Source of the DNA: Taudactylus pleione | Lineage: Eukaryota; Chordata; Amphibia; Anura; Myobatrachidae | Assembly: GCA_031769625.1 (NCBI GenBank) | Contig: JAUIMM010000169.1 | Coordinates: 11,528,001-11,592,000, forward strand | DNA length: 64,000 nt | Reading direction: 5' to 3' | In this document: one piece after another, positions 34,737 through 47,479 of the stretch | How positions within the stretch are numbered: position 1 is the first letter of the stretch | Layout of the letters: the number at the start of each line of letters is the position of its first letter | The notes under the pieces: model-generated | What the model was told of the DNA's origin: nothing | What the model saw: only the letters and a program-made list of their open reading frames with translations | Database searches by the model: none | Program-made: the position numbers and the translations under genes

Positions 34737-35051
34737 TGGGGGCAATTCAATTGTTTTTCCATGCCCGACTGCGCCTTATCCCTCATTTACATAGACAGGG
34801 CAATATTCAATTTCTTTTTTTTTTTTATCACGCCCAGTTAGACTGTGTTTAGCTGCATAAGATGGCTAAGAACGTCCTGGTTAACACGCCCAAACCATGG
34901 TCAGCACACATTTCTGCTTGCCACCGCAGGAGGGTGCGAGCAGAAACGTGTGCCCCAACAGCTATTTGCGCCCGAATGGAGCAACAATTGAATTTCTCAG
35001 TCGACGCCCATTACACCGGAGCTCTGGGCACAAACAACTGAATTGCCCCCA
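34737..35051. mobile_element. MITE with GGGGGCAATTCAATTG ends
   Basis: 315 bp. Ends TGGGGGCAATTCAATTGTT and CAACTGAATTGCCCCCA are inverted over about 20 bp. Internal GAGCAGAAACGTGTG/ACACATTTCTGCTTG arms. The target duplication is not clear. Confidence 0.75.
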
Positions 35052-35880
35052 ATAACACAAATAATGTTGCCTATTTGGGCCAGACCCAAATCTTCCTGTA
35101 AGAGTTTAAATTAATATTTTCCACTACCAGAGAAAGCTTATGATAGATTGCCCAATGTTTGTATGGAAACCAGAGTTCCTTACTGTCATCCTTTAGCTGT
35201 GTTATACATTCACTTACTGCGGTTTATAGCGCATGATAGTAAAAGACATTGGGGGCAAAGGTGTCAATGCAAAAACGCTGTAAAACGCTAAATCCTGGAA
35301 ACATACCTGCTGGTTCTCAGTCACATTGTGTGTACAGTAAAAAAACAAACATGCCTAGAAGAATCACACACACTGATATGTTTATAAAACAGCTGAGTAG
35401 TTCGTAACAAGATAAAGGGGCTGATGCAGATTTGAATGCAAGTCGGCCGTTGTGCGCAACTATGAGATCTCAGCGCCCATTATCCGTATGCTTGTTCATC
35501 ATCGGTGAGGACTTGCACAAGAACTGTCCTTGGCGCAAGAAACCCGCCAGAAAAAAAGGCATATTTTCACGTAGGCACAACTCTGCATAGCCAGAAATGT
35601 TGTCTATATGAACTAAACACACCCTTACCAAACTTTGCCCATGTGCGAATGTCCCGCTCTCAGCTTCATTGCCACCCAGTCAACTGCGAGTGTTGTGCTA
35701 CTATTTGCATACGATTGGGTCACCAGAAGTCACATGGGTACAGCTACGGAGCATGCTCAGTGTGAAAACATGCACAACTGATTTGTGTTTAGCTCTGTAC
35801 TGGACCCCAATTTGTTGTATTTATTAAAAAATAAATAAATAAATAGATCCACCTAAAGTATAAGTTGATACTCTATGAAA

Positions 35881-36406
35881 CGCAAACAAAAAAAGGAGAG
35901 ATAACAGCGCTGTGAGAAACCTGTAAAAAAATTAATCTAAACCCAGCTATGTCAAAAAAGTTTTTAATTGAGGTATTATATAATCTATAAAAATTACATC
36001 ATTGACCAATGAATCACATAAAATATAATAACAAAAATGACGCTGTAAGACAATCACAAGTAATTGAAACATCATATAATTGAAACACCATATAACACTG
36101 TATCAGTTAGCATATGGTGTTTCAAGTACTTGTGATTGTCTGTTACAGCATCATTTTTGTTATTATATTTTATGTGATTCATTGGCCAATGATGTAATTT
36201 TTATAGATTATATAATACCTCAATTAAAAACTTTTTTGACATAGCTGGTTTTAGACTAATTTTTTTTACAGGTGTCTCACAGCGCTGTTATCTCTCCTTT
36301 TTTTGTTTGTTTTTTCTATGGTTGGCAACCCTAACAGCAGCGTGATACACCAGATTTAATTCTAATTGTTTGTTTGTCCCTTTTGCAGCGCCATTGGCGT
36401 TTTTCT
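35881..36406. mobile_element. 526-bp insertion with 12-bp target duplication and a giant hairpin
   Basis: Flanked by identical TACTCTATGAAA at 35869-35880 and 36407-36418. Within it, 35885-36315 is one hairpin: two arms of about 205 bp (GGAGAGATAACAGCGCTGTG at one end, CACAGCGCTGTTATCTCTCC at the other) around an 18-nt loop. A 90-bp tail follows, ending GCGCCATTGGCG. A long duplication suggests retroposition or another non-cut-and-paste route; I cannot name the family. Confidence 0.8.
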
Positions 36407-38806
36407 TACTCTATGAAAAGCACCTTGGGAAATTCATTAATATTACATATATATTGACACAGTTTGTGTGCACCTGTAGCTGTATATCAACTGAATTCAA
36501 CCGCATTAATTGCATATAACTCACATGGTTATCCATAAGACCTAACAAGGTTATTTAGGTCAGGCACATGTTTTTTTCTAAGACAGTCCCAGTTTTTGTT
36601 ACAAACAACCTTTCATTAAAATGTCTTATTTTCCTGGAATAAAGATTCCTGCTGTGACCACATTAGCAGCATAAATATGATTTTATATTATTTGTCATTT
36701 GGATTCAAAAGGAAACATTGGTGGAAATTCTCCACAAAACCTTCATCAGGCACAAGCATTGGTATCATGCTTTATATTCTATTTTGGGACCCCTTCTTGT
36801 TTCAGGCTACCAAGTCAGAAATAATTCTATGCAATTGCACAGGTAAACACAAGACCATGTCACCGTGAGGTCCATCAAATATTAGTACATTTAATTCCTA
36901 CATCCATTATTTCAGGGTTTTCAATACAACTTTAAAAACAGGAATTGAAAAGTGTCCTGTGAGTATACCCGGTGGCTAGGAATAAGCTGCTATGCCGTAG
37001 TCTCAGCACTTTTTAAAGTGGCCTTGATCTGAGTGCAGCTGATAATGTGTGATTATTGTCAGCTTACAGGTGGGAGTTTTCTATCCTAAGAAACAGTGCA
37101 AAACACATCGAGAAACATCTGGTTATAAAAGCCGCCATCCTGTGCCTGTATTGTAAATCCAATATTGTCAGCCTTTGTCATGCAGGCTTTGGAAAAAACT
37201 CATCTTGCCTAATTCTCCGTGTGTGGTCATGGGCTGACCGATTTTGCTGTTGCTAATGACAAATGGAAATCAAGTGCTATAAGAAATGTAAATAGGGTTT
37301 ACTACAAAAGCCATTAGTGTGGCAGCCCACAAAAGCAAAAACAAATGAATAGGAGAGAACCATAATATTTAAAAAGCAGTTGGGAAAGCCAAAAACAAAA
37401 GAAAAAAAAGATTTTATGACCATGTCGAAAACAATCCTGATTACTTGTATCCTGTTAAAACAAACATGCTTCCCTTTGTCCATTTTGAACCATCTCAATT
37501 ACTGATGGGTATCTATTTGCCTAATGATGGAGTAATTACTACAGAGGCAAAAGCAAATACAATTCACCTGCAGTTCCAACTGCTAATATCTACAGCACGT
37601 TATCCAATAGGACAGACAACTCCTGCTCCCCTTCAGCACAGCTCTCTTTCATTTACATATTACAGGAACAACGATATTTAATTAACATTACATATATGTT
37701 GCCAAAGAACAATACAAGGAGAACGTACAGAGAGTTTGGCGCAAGTGGAGAGACTGGAGAAGGGGCAGGTCTCATTCCTATGCAAAATACCATTCAGGTT
37801 ATTGGGCATGACATGGCTGCTTCACCACAAACCATTTCTAGATTTCTGCCCATTGGAAATAAAGACCTGCTAATAGAATAGGTTTAGGTCAACTTTGTTA
37901 CTAGCTAAAGCAATCAAATACTCTACATGGCAAGATAAGAAAAGCTCTGTTTCAGTTACCATAGCCCAGAGGGGTTTGGAAGAGCCCATGAGTCTTTCAG
38001 TGATGAATGGCAGCCTCTGGAAGAAGAGAGAGCATGCTGTTTTTGTGCACCCTTCTCTTCATAAAAAGCACCAGCTCTGTGGCTGGGTTTCACTATAGCA
38101 GGGGGGTCACCAATTTTTTGTGAAAACCACGCCTGGCTGTCAATCGCTCTGGGTGGTTAAGGAACTGGGCTTGGAGGGGGGCATGCTGTCTGTTATTTCT
38201 TTAACACTGATCCAGATCTTTTCACATTAATTTCAGTGGTATTTCTACATATAGAACAAAAGCAGGAATACCACTGAAACTAATGTGCCACTGAAGTAAA
38301 AAGGACAATCTCAGATTCTTAAAACATCACTGAAGATTTTTTTGGTTTTTTACATAGATAGAAATTGCTACAAAACATGCTAGTTTAACAGGGTAGACAA
38401 TTGAGCAAATAAATATGGCTGTGCACAGTTTTACCCAAATTTTACATAGTACCAGTATATACATATAGGGCAGACAGTTACAGGTACATAGAATTCCCAA
38501 AGAGATGTTAACATGTCGTAAGTACCATAAAATAAAGTTATCTGAATGTACAAGCATAACTGGGAATTTATTTACAATTTTTTGGAACGAATGTTAATCA
38601 GGTCACTGATAGTTCTGAATACTCTGTGAAAATGTTGCATGCTAGGCTGTTGCTATGCAGTTATCTAGTTAATGATAGCTTTCACCCTGATAAATAGGTT
38701 AAATAATTGTACTATTCCTACTGGCATGACTGTAGTGGGGTGTCAACCTCATCATTTTTGATTATTTGCTAAGCTCTGTTGTGTCATATACAACTGGACG
38801 GGATGT

Positions 38807-39064
38807 AGTCACCATACAGGCGGCCCGGATGTCGGCGCTCAGAATCCCGGCGCCGCCATCCCAATAGCAGTCGGAATCCAGGCTCCAGAATCCCAACAGT
38901 AAGTATCAGGGTTAGGGGTATGGTCAGATTTAGGGTTAGGCTACGGGAGGGGAGGGTTAGGATGCGGGAAAGGTGGATTAGGAGACTTACCTACTTGTGT
39001 CGGGATTCTGACTGTTGGGATGCCACTGTTGGTATTCTGACCGCCAGGATCCCATAGCCAACCT
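38807..39064. mobile_element. Repeat element with TTAGGG-like core and 12-bp flanking repeat
   Basis: Bounded by TGGACGGGATGT at 38795-38806 and 39065-39076. The core carries GGGTTAGG and TTAGGGTTAGG. The ends have GGATG/CGGCG/CAGAATCCCGGCG and GATTCTGACTGTTGGGATGC motifs, also seen at 52340-52440. Confidence 0.6.
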
Positions 39065-39278
39065 TGGACGGGATGTCGGAAACAGCATATATAAAACCAG
39101 TGACATGCAAGGTGAGCAACAAGATGAATGTTCTGAAAAATACAGGCAGCAAGTGCCTTGCTCCTTAGAACTTACAATCTAATGGGGGTGGATGTTGAAC
39201 AACCATAGGTGCACTTTAAAATTAAAGATATAATTCTAGTAGAAACCTCAAGGCTCTAGATTTAGGAGCATCTAGGGT

Positions 39279-39425
39279 CTATGTACTAAACATTGGAGAG
39301 AGATAAAGTGGACAGCTATAAAGCACAAACCAATCTGCTCCTGTCACTTTATAGGCTGTGTTTGCAAAAATGACAGTTAGTAACCGATTGGCTGGTATTT
39401 TGTCTCTGTCTATCTCCGCAAACGT
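39279..39425. mobile_element. Foldback MITE, CCAATCA-type family (copy)
   Basis: The left arm has GGAGAGAGATAAAG and CCAATCTGCTCCTGTCA, the right arm TGACAGTTAGTAACCGATTGG and TCTCTGTCTATCTCC. Confidence 0.6.
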
Positions 39426-40232
39426 AACACTTCTTTACTTCCCTATAGACAAACTATAGTTCAAGGGTATAAAGGCTGTACAATGTGTATGTTTCAGAGC
39501 TACATTCTTAAAGAAAGATTACAAAATAAATAAAGAGCAGGGAAATAGTCAAGATATCAGTATTCTGCTTTGATCTATAAATATGACATAGGTGTAACTA
39601 AAGTCCATTCAATAAGTGTCAAACAAACAATACAGAAAGAGTGGAAAATGTTTAACCAAGAAAGAAAACAGAGTACAGTGGAAATCCTCTGTCTATAATT
39701 AAAGCCTGTGGCATCTCCACCTGCCATCACAGCTACATCTGAAAAGAAGTTATTGTGCAGGTAAGAACCTGGCGAGATCTCTCATCCAGATCCCCAAACC
39801 AATTAGAACATCCTGCCTTCAGATAAGAAACAAGTGCAGAGTCAGGGAGGGACAGCAGAAGAAACAATGGAAAAACCATCAAGATGACACTTCACCGTGA
39901 CTTGAAAAACAAAGTTAAGTCTTTAAATCCCTTTGTGTTCACATGGCCACGGAACGTGTGAAGAGAGAACAATACCACTACACCTTAATAAGGGAAACTG
40001 AACAAATCCATAAGAAAAGAGAACAGACGCTAATAAAATAAAGCCACAAACAATGTTTTGGCCTAAGGGGTTTTCAAGGTTATTGTTTAGATATTGTGGT
40101 ACATTATCTTCCTGTAGTAACTAAGACTGCCTGTGCTTGGAACTGGTGTACTATCACCTGAAGAAAGAGATGTAATACAATGCAATAGAACACCCTCCTC
40201 CCCTCCCCCATAACAATTCAGCTTACCCTTTA

Positions 40233-40563
40233 AGCTGCATACACACACACGATTTTTTTAACGATTATCGTTAAACGATATAGTTTAACGATAATTGATG
40301 GCAAAAATCGTTCACTTTCTGAGTCAAACGATGAACGATTATTGTTCATGCGCGTTCACGTTTGTAGTTTGTCGTTCAGTTAGACTTGTCAACTCAACGA
40401 TTTTCATTAAGGGAATATGCAAAAATCTTTGTAGTTCATAAAAATCGTTCATGACATTTAGTAAATGAACAACTTTAGTAAACGATTTTAGTAAATTTTT
40501 TCAAGGGAAAAAATCGTTTACTCAAATCGTTCATTAAAAAAATCGTTGTGTGTGTATGCAGCT
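40233..40563. mobile_element. TTA-flanked MITE with AGCTGCATACACACAC ends
   Basis: 331 bp between TTA (40230-40232) and TTA (40564-40566). Ends AGCTGCATACACACACACGA and the inverse CGTTGTGTGTGTATGCAGCT. The interior is a thicket of AACGAT/ATCGTT words. Confidence 0.85.
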
Positions 40564-40999
40564 TTACTCATTATCTAAACCTCATTTAAAAATGACATAT
40601 GTATGAAGATGCTGATGTGGATAAATAAATGCCAAAGTGCTGACCATTCTCCTTCAATCAACGGTAGCTGTAATCATTTCTATTAATTAGCTAATACAAT
40701 GTATGAATTATAAACCCAATCAATTTGTTTATTTACAGTTGAAGGAGAGATACATTGTATGTGTCATATGAGGCAGATTGGCTGCTTATGGCACCTTTGT
40801 TTTGAGAAACAAACAAAATAATAGCCTGCAAATCTTCTCAGATAGAGGATCAGCCATGTATGATGCTCATAAGATTCAGTCCTATTGGGACCAATTAGCA
40901 AATTTCATCAATTCACACCCCAGGATGTTGTCCACCATTAGTAGTATAGCAAAGGAGGTGGCTCTCTCCAACCGTGATTAATCAAAAATTGTATTTATC

Positions 41000-41455
41000 A
41001 AAAATTGGAGAGATAACATTGTGAGAGCTAAAGTACTAACCCATCAGCTTCTAACTTAAGCAGGGTACACACCAGAGCGATATCGTCACGATATGTCGTT
41101 TCCAAGAAAATTGGAACGACACATTGTGTGGATTGCACAGTGTGTACGCCCGATTGCGCTCTCCCGTGGATTGCATACATCTTCTGTTTGGCCGTGCTGC
41201 AGGTCAATCAGAAGATAACCATGTACGACCCCATGCTTCTGGAGGAGGTCACTGAACAATATATCACGCACGATATCGTTCAGTGTGTACGGACGACCGT
41301 AATGACATCCCGTCGGCCATAAAACACATCATTTTGATGTGTACACGGCCCTACTTTTTAAAAGTTGTGTTTGAAAAGTGACAGTTACGAGCTGATTAGT
41401 TGGCACTTTCTCTCACAATTTTCCCTCTCTCCAAACTTTGATAAATAATCCCCTT
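41000..41455. mobile_element. Foldback MITE split by an ACGATA-class MITE
   Basis: The outer foldback (GAGAGATAACATTGTGAGAG left, CTCACAATTTTCCCTCTCTC right) is interrupted from 41059 to about 41356 by an element beginning AGCAGGGTACACACCAGAGC and ending GTGTACACGGCCCTACT, with TTA at 41056-41058. The outer family is the CCAATCA type. Confidence 0.6.
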
Positions 41456-41489
41456 AAGCACGGTCTATCATTAATACATAAATATCCTT

Positions 41490-41945
41490 ATGTTTTAAGC
41501 GGTATGCAGTCGGGAAGCCGGCGGGCCTAATCCCGACAGCCGGCTTCCCAACTGCTTAATCCCGGCGAGGGTTACATGACAGGCGTCTAAATCTAGACGC
41601 CTGTCATTTTACAAACGCCGGGAGACCGGCATCCCGATTGAAGGGACGCCGAGCGCGGATAGCCGCGGGGGGGAGGAGGGTTAGATTTAGGGTTCTCGGG
41701 GGGGGGGGACTTAGGGTTAGACAGCCCCCCAGGGGGGGGATTTAGAGTTAGGCACTTAGAGGGGAGATTAGAGTTAGGCACTGGGAGGGAAAGTTAGGGT
41801 TAGGCACCTCTAAAGGAAGGATTAGGGTTAGGGGAGGGAATTCGGTTAGTCAATACTAACCTTAGGGACGATCGGGATTTTCACCCATGTCGGGCGGCCG
41901 CTGTCGGGATTCCAACCGATTCATACCGATTCCATTTTAAGCATG
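41490..41945. mobile_element. Repeat element with GGTTAG-rich core
   Basis: Left section of CGGGAAGCCGGC/GCCGGCTTCCC and AGGCGTCTAAATCTAGACGC palindromes, then a core with at least six GGTTAG or GAGTTAGGCA units among long G runs. The right end has GTCGGGATTCCAACC. It resembles 27035-27495 read on the other strand. Confidence 0.6.
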
Positions 41946-43133
41946 TATCATTAATACAACAGTTCTGTAGGTTGCAACTGATCACAAGGGAAATAGGCCT
42001 ACGTATCCAATACTACAAAAACCTTGGTGATATTTATGTTGTGCTTCCGACATATATTCCTATCTACAATGCAAAATATATATCATCCACTTCTTTCTTT
42101 TGTGCAAGTGTCTTTAAAGTATGCACAAGCTTCAATAACGTCTCCTCAATTACCTCAACAGAGCATGTTTTACAGATTTCCTTAATTATACACAAGTGAA
42201 TTTATCTAAATCACTTATTGAAAAATTATTCCATGTTGCCACACTGGAAAATCCTCAACTTATATGAGCTGCTGAGGTACTTAAGAAGGGGCTGTGAAAT
42301 TCCAGAGATTTTAATTACTTTCAAAGTACCCCTGGTTACCTGTAATTCTGCAGCCTTGGATTTTTCTTGGGATATGGTAATTTCTTTACTAATTCTATTT
42401 TGAATTAACATCAGTTTCATGCAACTTGTTTAGGTTACCAGGGCACATGCACCATAATCTAAGAAAATCTACTTTAGCACATAGCACAATATTTGACATA
42501 ACACACACACACACACAGATATATATCCATACATACACACACTATGCAAAACAGCTGGGCTATAGACTAGTCCACTGTCAGCTTCTGTGCGAAGGAGACC
42601 TGTTCGTGTAAAAGACTTTTCCTGAGAACAAACAATTATACCACAGATGAAAATAACACATACCTGATAATAAAAAGCCCACTCATTATGAATGTGTATA
42701 GATACCATCAGATGGCGGCTTTAAATCTCTACTTAAATATAAACATAAGGAAAGAATAAAAACACCACATTCCTGACATTAGACCTACTTTGCCTGATGT
42801 GTAGATAGCTCCCAACTTTCACTTGCTCGCAGCTTGTTACATTTTACTTAATAAATCTAACCATTTTTTTTTATATATAAGGGGGGAGGAGAAAGGACTA
42901 AATCCGCCCCCAAAATAAAAAAACAAAAGCACAGCTAATTAATGTCACAGCTTAAGTATTACTGATTTAACCTATCCTGAAGCATAATGTAGTTATGCAG
43001 TATATAATATGTATGCTTGTACTGGGGATAATGTGGCCATACTGTACAATGTCTAATACAGATAACACTAAAAAAAAAAAAAAAAAGCTAGCACCCCTGT
43101 GGCTGTAGTAAATAGGGGGCTCTGATGACTTAC

Positions 43134-43460
43134 CTGACGTGTTAGATAAATGTGTCCCCACACTGTCGGCATCTAAGGGACATGGCAGACTCCCTGTTAC
43201 TGGCTGCAGGAAGGAAAGGAGCTGCTGCCCAGATAAAGGCTACACAACAGGTTGCTGGCAGCTTCCCTGGGAGAAGCAGTAGTAGTAATGCCGCCGCCGG
43301 GATGAGCTCACCCTGCCCAGCTCTCCTCCTCCCCCTCCTAGACCAGACTCTCTCCCCTCCCCTCCCTTCACCTTACAATACAAGCCCTTATTGATGTCAC
43401 TTGCCGACTCTGCCACTGAATGCTCCTGGGTGGCGGTCAGCAAGCATTCAGAGTCCCTCC
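43134..43460 (-). promoter_or_regulatory. FHDC1: Candidate FHDC1 non-coding exon 1 (downstream choice)
   Basis: The minus strand has a consensus donor CACGTCAG/GTAAGTCAT at 43134/43133. Upstream is a GC- and purine-rich stretch (GGGAGGGGAGGGGAGAG, GGCGGCGGC) of promoter-proximal type, with a short uORF beginning MSLRCRQCG. The 5' end is a guess; no TATA box was assigned. Confidence 0.5.
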
Positions 43461-44191
43461 CCCCGTCTCTATGGCTGGGAGCAGGGGGACTTTATAGCTC
43501 TTACTCGGATTCAATTGGGAATAATGGGTGGAAACCATGGCTGCGCGTCTCTAGTGCCCCAGCATGCAAGGGGTATCAATCACTGAGCCCCGGAGGGCAC
43601 ACATGGCATTGTTATATACAATATGTGCAGGTCACACAGTGGAAGTGTCTCTTACATTTTTACATCACCTCAATTATATACACCCTAAATCGTCACCATG
43701 TACTGTATGTGAGTCCAATTAGCAGCACTGATATCTGTCCTATGCGATCAGTGACCCATTGGGCAGTGCGGGACACTTATTATTACATGAGTATTAAAGG
43801 ATGCTGGTAATATTACATACTAACTGCACTAGAGTACATACAGACCAGCAACACAATAGGAGCAGGGCGAAAGGACATATCTAAGGAAAGTTCATCAAGC
43901 AACAAAACCAACAGCCATTACCATAGTAATGCACTAAATAAAGCCAAGCAGGGGCTCCTTGTACCAGTGAGGGAGGTGGAGGTGGAGGTGCAGCTCTATA
44001 TAACCTCTCCTGCCGTTACCATGTATAATATCCCACAGAGCTATCTGATCAGCGCTGTTACTGCAACATGGAAGCACCTGACATCCCCGGGTGCACAGCG
44101 CCGCTAAGGGCAATGTATCCCGCCACACACACCTGCTGCTGCCAGCCAGCCTGCATATCCCTAGCAATGTACAGGGGGAGAGTAACATTAC

Positions 44192-44500
44192 CTTGCCGTG
44201 TGCCGGCGCCTCCATAGGCATAATGGGATGACTTGCTCCGGTCTCAGTGACTACTGACCCACGGGAGGAGGAATAAATTGTCCGGTAATACTGCGACCAG
44301 TTATAGAGATAGAGGGAACCAAGACTCCGTCCCCAGGGAGCTGCTCCAGTATCTGCTACTGCTGCTGGCAACCTGTGTATGACGGCTGTGTGTGCTGCTG
44401 GTATCCCTGACTGCTGGCTGGCAGAGCCCGGGCCGCACATGCGCAGATAAGGGCAGGTACAGAGAGCACTATCCCGTGCAGTCTCCACGTAGGGACAGGT
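44192..44500 (-). promoter_or_regulatory. FHDC1: Candidate alternative first exon and promoter of FHDC1
   Basis: A second donor, ACGGCAAG/GTAATG, lies at 44192/44191. The preceding 300 bp are GC-rich with CpGs and an NRF1-like TGCGCATGTGCG near 44433-44445. It could be the true transcription start, with 43134-43460 an alternative or second leader exon. Confidence 0.35.
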
Positions 44501-44705
44501 CGGTTTATGCCCTCCCACTTTTTCCACTAAAATTGTTATTTACTATGTTGTCACTTGGCTTTTATACAGTTTTAAATATAATTTAATCTACTTTGGGCCG
44601 TATTCAATTAGACGCGAAAAGGCAAAATCCTCAAAAAAAGTTTCACTTATTGCCGCTTACCGCCTGTTTGCATCTTATTTCCAAATTCAATTCCAGGACG
44701 TTTTC

Positions 44706-44819
44706 GCCTAAACGGAAACTCAATGCACTGAGATAGGCGGAAACTCAATGCAATGGGATAGGCGGAAACTCAATGCAATGGGATAGGCGGAAACTCAATG
44801 CACTGGGATAGGCGGAAAC
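44706..44819. repeat. 25-bp minisatellite, about 4 units
   Basis: Unit GGCGGAAACTCAATGCAATG plus GGATA, with CAATG/CACTG variation between units. Confidence 0.9.
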
Positions 44820-45224
44820 ATTTCTCCAATGAATGGCAGGTGGAAAAAAGTGCAAAATCTCTATTTTGGGGTGCAAATGTGGGGAATTAATTCAGAACCC
44901 TTTGGACACCCCCTCCCCCAAGGACAAATCAGTCAAAAAACATTTTTTTTACCTCAGAACATCCCGAAAAAGATGTAATTTTTGGGGTGAAAATGAAAAT
45001 GTGGGGGTGGGGCTGTATGGATGGGGCAGGTGTTTTTAGCATTGCAGGTGCATGCAGCAGGTGGATTTTTCACTTTTTTTAAAAGTGCACTTTAAAAACA
45101 CAAAAATATACTAGCGCCCATTTTCAAGTACCCCAAACTTGACAGGACTATTTATTTCTTTCATTTTTCACCACTTTTAGAAATATACTTCTAGAAAGCT
45201 TTTAACACAAATTAAGGACACAAA

Positions 45225-46065
45225 GGGGTCTATTTAGCAAAAGTGACGATGTTGCCCAGAATTTTATCGGGCAACATCATCACAATTTTTTATGAATTAT
45301 TAAACATTATGGATGCTATTCAGCATTATTTTATGCAGGGACAGCGGTTGCAGTAACACGCTGTCCCTGCGATGTTAAAGAAAGCATTGTTACTGGTTTC
45401 CGAAAACAATACCTTCTGTTTCTGCTACTGAGCATGCTCAGTCATGTGCTTTCGAACAGTCTCTGTCCCGGCTTCGAGGTGACCGCTGATGGGTAAGTGC
45501 AAATACAGCCTGTCCAAAGTGATTGACATGTGTATACAGACTTTATATTAGTCTGTATACATGTATATGCTTTTATATTTAACATATATAAATGTTAAAT
45601 ATAATAGCACATAAATATACATGTATACAGGCTAGTATAAAGCCTGTATACACATGTCAATCACTTTCAGCAGGTTTAACAGGCTCTAATTGGTCTTACC
45701 TGCCGGTGGTCAACGGGAAGCAGGGACGGAGACTGGGCGGTGTTACAGGATGCTGCAGGGACTTATGGGAAAATTTCCCACTGTCCCTGCAGTTTTCGGG
45801 CAATTTAATGTCATTTCTTCATATAACGCCATTCTGAGATGGCGTTATATAAAGTTAAGATTTATCGAGTGATTTAACGCTTTTTCCTTTGCTGAATATC
45901 AAAAGCGTAAAAGCACTGTAGAGATCAATGGCTGATCCCTACAGTGCGGTACTCTGTGAAATGGGGATTAGTGGAGAAGATAATTACGTTATCTTCTCCA
46001 TAATCCCATTGCTGAATAGGGGATTTACATAAAAAATGCGGAAATAATAATTGCTGAATAGATCC
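45225..46065. mobile_element. Foldback element nested in 44594-46336
   Basis: Ends GGGGTCTATTTAGCAA and TTGCTGAATAGATCC are inverted. Internally a long hairpin at about 45519-45665 (GATTGACATGTGTATACAGA pairing with TGTATACACATGTCAATC) and GCAGGGACAGCGG/CGCTGTCCCTGC arms. Confidence 0.7.
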
Positions 46066-46344
46066 AAAAGTACTTTTAGTACTAATAGTACACATCTGTA
46101 ATGATTTTCAGTGTCAGTGTGTCTTATTTTGGGGTACAGACTGATTCCCCCAATCCATTCAGTATTTTCTGCCTGTTATGCAATCGTCTATTTGCATTTT
46201 TGACTCTCCTGCAATTGAATAGGTCAAATTGCGGGGACGCGCATGCCGCAAATTAGCGTCCCAAACAGGCGAATGCAGCGGAATGTACAACAGGCAAAAA
46301 ATTTTCCAACTTTTTGCATCTAATTGAATACGGGCCTTTGTATG

Positions 46345-46790
46345 AAAAAATCCCAGGATAGGGACGAAACGCGTTCCTGCGCATTATCTGGAGTATACTG
46401 ATGTCCCGGAGTTATACTTGAATTGCCTTTTTTGTCCTGTACAAGCCTATTTCTGGTGTGGGGAGTTCCTTTAAACCGTGACTGTGTTACCATATGTGTG
46501 GTGAGAATATCCCCGTCACCAGCTGTGTGCTCCGAGACACCTGTGATACAAACCTTTACTCGTGGAGCCTGGCGGAAAATCCAAGGACGCAGCTACTGGC
46601 TTGGGCACGCCCAGAAAACGGGGCTGACACTTCCTGTCGCCGCTGCTCCCAAACGCCCCCTGTATGTCATTTATGCGTTCGAGGCACTGCGAGCGACATT
46701 ACAGACCCAGATCTGCAGACGCACAGTGAGGATTCTATGTATGTGCAGATCTCAGAACATTGGACAGTTGCATAAACATCGCTTTTACAT
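46345..46790. repeat. GC-rich repeat-like stretch with GACGAAACGCGTT motif
   Basis: GGGACGAAACGCGTTCC near the left edge recalls a motif frequent in amphibian repeats. Open frames on plus (46423-46833) have no recognisable domain. Boundaries are approximate. Confidence 0.35.
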
Positions 46791-47479
46791 CATACTTGCC
46801 TACTTTTTAAAAAGCATTTCAGTGAGATTGTGAAAGCAGCAACTAAAGCACGGTAAAGTGGGTGTGTACTGCTACATCTGAGAGGTGTGCCATAAAGTTG
46901 ACTTACACCCAAATGTAAATAATCCCCGAAGCAGTTAGTAAGATCGACTTGTTGATGAAAACACACTGATACTTTTCAGAAAATACATGTAGCCATAGGG
47001 ATCACTGCATCTTATAACCGATGCAGGGAAATTATACTAATAATTCCATTTGAATGTATATATCTCTGTTTTTTTAATATAACAGCTTCATAATGGGGGT
47101 AAGGTGCAATCAGGGTGATTGCTAGGGGTAAATTTGCTAAGAATCGAGTTTGGTCGAGTTTTTATTTTTTTCAACTCACTTTGCTTCACCAAAACTCGGG
47201 TGAGTTTTCCCTTTTAAAACTCACAAATTTACTAAGAAGTGAATTTAGCTGAGAGTGAGTTTTCCAATGGTGAAGCAGAGAGAATTTTCCACAAAATTGC
47301 GAGTTTAGATGAGATTGCAGTGTTTTCTCTCTGCAAAAATCTCCCAAGCAAGCAGCCTGCACATATCAGTGAAATATATGAAGGCTGCTTGTGCATTGAA
47401 CCTGTAAAAAAATTGTTAAATGTTAGAAAAAAAATGACATAGGGTCACCCCACAAAAGCATAACTAGCCCCATACTTGT

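Larger units (their letters stand above)
34185..43133 (-). other. FHDC1 intron 1 (5'UTR intron)
   Basis: About 8.9 kb between the leader exon and the FH1 exon if the 43134 donor is used. It holds hAT and TTA-type MITEs, the 526-bp insertion with long hairpin (35881-36406) and G-rich elements. 36.45-38.75, 39.45-40.2 and 41.95-43.1 kb show no clear repeat; regulatory sequence could lie there but I cannot demonstrate it. Confidence 0.6.
44594..46336. mobile_element. Large MITE-like element, GGCCGTATTCAATTAG ends, with nested insertion
   Basis: Ends GGCCGTATTCAATTAGACGC and the inverse GCATCTAATTGAATACGGGCC; flanked by TTTG on both sides. It contains a 25-bp minisatellite (44706-44819) and another foldback (45225-46065). 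Confidence 0.7.

Noticed and set aside
43391..44527. Open frames of 139 and 197 codons in the GC-rich region
   Set aside because: They overlap the likely promoter and non-coding first exons of FHDC1, show no domain or homologue signature, and CpG-rich DNA lacks stops by chance.
46423..46833. 136-codon frame with Cys/Arg-rich content
   Set aside because: Lies in a GC-rich repeat-like stretch; two overlapping frames are open and neither shows a known domain.
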